This document shows positions 17,681 to 18,111 of a DNA stretch of 18,111 nucleotides, one piece after another. The stretch is from assembly GCA_933822405.4 (NCBI GenBank), contig CAKOGP040000113.1:1-18111 (forward strand), read 5' to 3'. The position numbers were made by a program, and so were the translations under genes. Positions within the stretch are counted from its first letter, which is position 1; each line of letters opens with the position of its first letter. Below the pieces are notes generated by a model. That model made no database searches. It saw only the letters and a program-made list of their open reading frames with translations, and was not told where the DNA came from. The stretch comes from Cylindrotheca closterium (lineage: Eukaryota > Bacillariophyta > Bacillariophyceae > Bacillariales > Bacillariaceae).

Positions 17681-18111
17681 TATCTACTGATGGCTCACTA
17701 CTGTGTTCTGGTAAGGGACATTGTGGGGCTTTCACTTTTTTCCCTTTGTCATCATCTTCTGATTGGGTCGGAACTGGGGCATTGTTGTCCACTTGTGCTG
17801 TTGGACTGGTGTCTTCTGGTGGGGCAATCGCCTTGCCATCATTGTCATCATCACTATCTTCTAATGCTGGCGGAACTGCACTGTCCTCAGGTGACGGTGG
17901 ACTGGTGTTTGTTGATGGTGCGGTCACTTTTTTTTCTTTCATCATTGACATTATCTTCTAATGATGTCAAAGGGACCTCTGATGGGGCGATGGCCAAGGC
18001 TTTCTATTTCTGTTTCTGTTGAGCCTTGGTGCCTGAGTCACTGTCTGTTGATGTGATAGCGCGCTTTGCAGTGGATGCTGCTGCAATGGATCGAGTGACA
18101 ACTTGTGTAGC
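17640..18111 (-). pseudogene. Acidic tandem-repeat protein remnant (partial, runs off right edge)
   Basis: On the minus strand, sequence entering from the right edge is open until a TAG at 18006-18004. It then continues in the same frame to about 17936, where an 8-T run (17928-17935) coincides with a shift into the frame that ends at 17640. The peptide is built of degenerate units of about 24-32 residues, each a proline/alanine-rich half followed by an acidic-lysine half: LEDNVNDERKK, LEDSDDDNDGK and QSEDDDKGKK, each followed by an A-P-rich start. It has no recognisable fold and is probably a disordered protein, now broken or poorly sequenced. Its 3' end overlaps the convergent coiled-coil remnant. 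Confidence 0.4.

Noticed and set aside
1..18111. CRISPR arrays, tRNA or rRNA genes, bacterial operons
   Set aside because: No regular spaced repeats, tRNA cloverleaf or rRNA-like sequence was noticed; introns and gene content are eukaryotic.

Overview
This looks like nuclear DNA of a photosynthetic stramenopile, most likely a diatom. The genes have short GT-AG introns (51-110 nt), several with CTAAC or CTGAC branch-point-like motifs. A nucleus-encoded plastid ribosomal protein L10 carries a bipartite leader with an A-S-A-F cleavage motif. A Ty1/copia reverse-transcriptase fragment lies at the left edge. Only recognisable families were named; nothing was searched.

Layout: 1-1608 is degenerate, transposon-like sequence (copia RT fragment on the minus strand plus unrecognised broken reading frames). 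2253-2761 (-) is a three-exon gene for a small single-pass membrane protein. 3114-7614 (-) is a two-exon gene predicted to encode a 1473-residue fusion of an OS-9/Yos9-type MRH lectin domain, an EDEM-type GH47 mannosidase and a PA domain. 7785-9174 (+) encodes GnT I (MGAT1) in three exons and shares a 170-bp divergent promoter with the fusion gene. 9286-9930 (-) is plastid L10. 10371-12065 (+) is RBBP5/Swd1 of the COMPASS H3K4 methyltransferase. 12693-14107 (+) is a RanGAP-like LRR protein in three exons. 14354-15604 (+) is a fructokinase-like ROK protein in three exons with a C-terminal membrane segment. From 15605 to the right edge there is gene-poor sequence with broken, transposon-like or repeat-protein reading frames.

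The core idea of the window is N-glycan processing. The fusion joins the glycan reader of ER-associated degradation (MRH) to the mannose-trimming enzyme (EDEM); in yeast and animals these are separate proteins (Yos9/OS-9 and Htm1/EDEM). It is transcribed divergently from the gene for the enzyme that starts complex N-glycan synthesis in the Golgi. The other genes are unrelated housekeeping functions (chromatin, nuclear transport, plastid translation, sugar phosphorylation). Two of them show losses at canonical functional residues: the RanGAP lacks the expected arginine, and the ROK protein lacks the zinc-binding cysteines.
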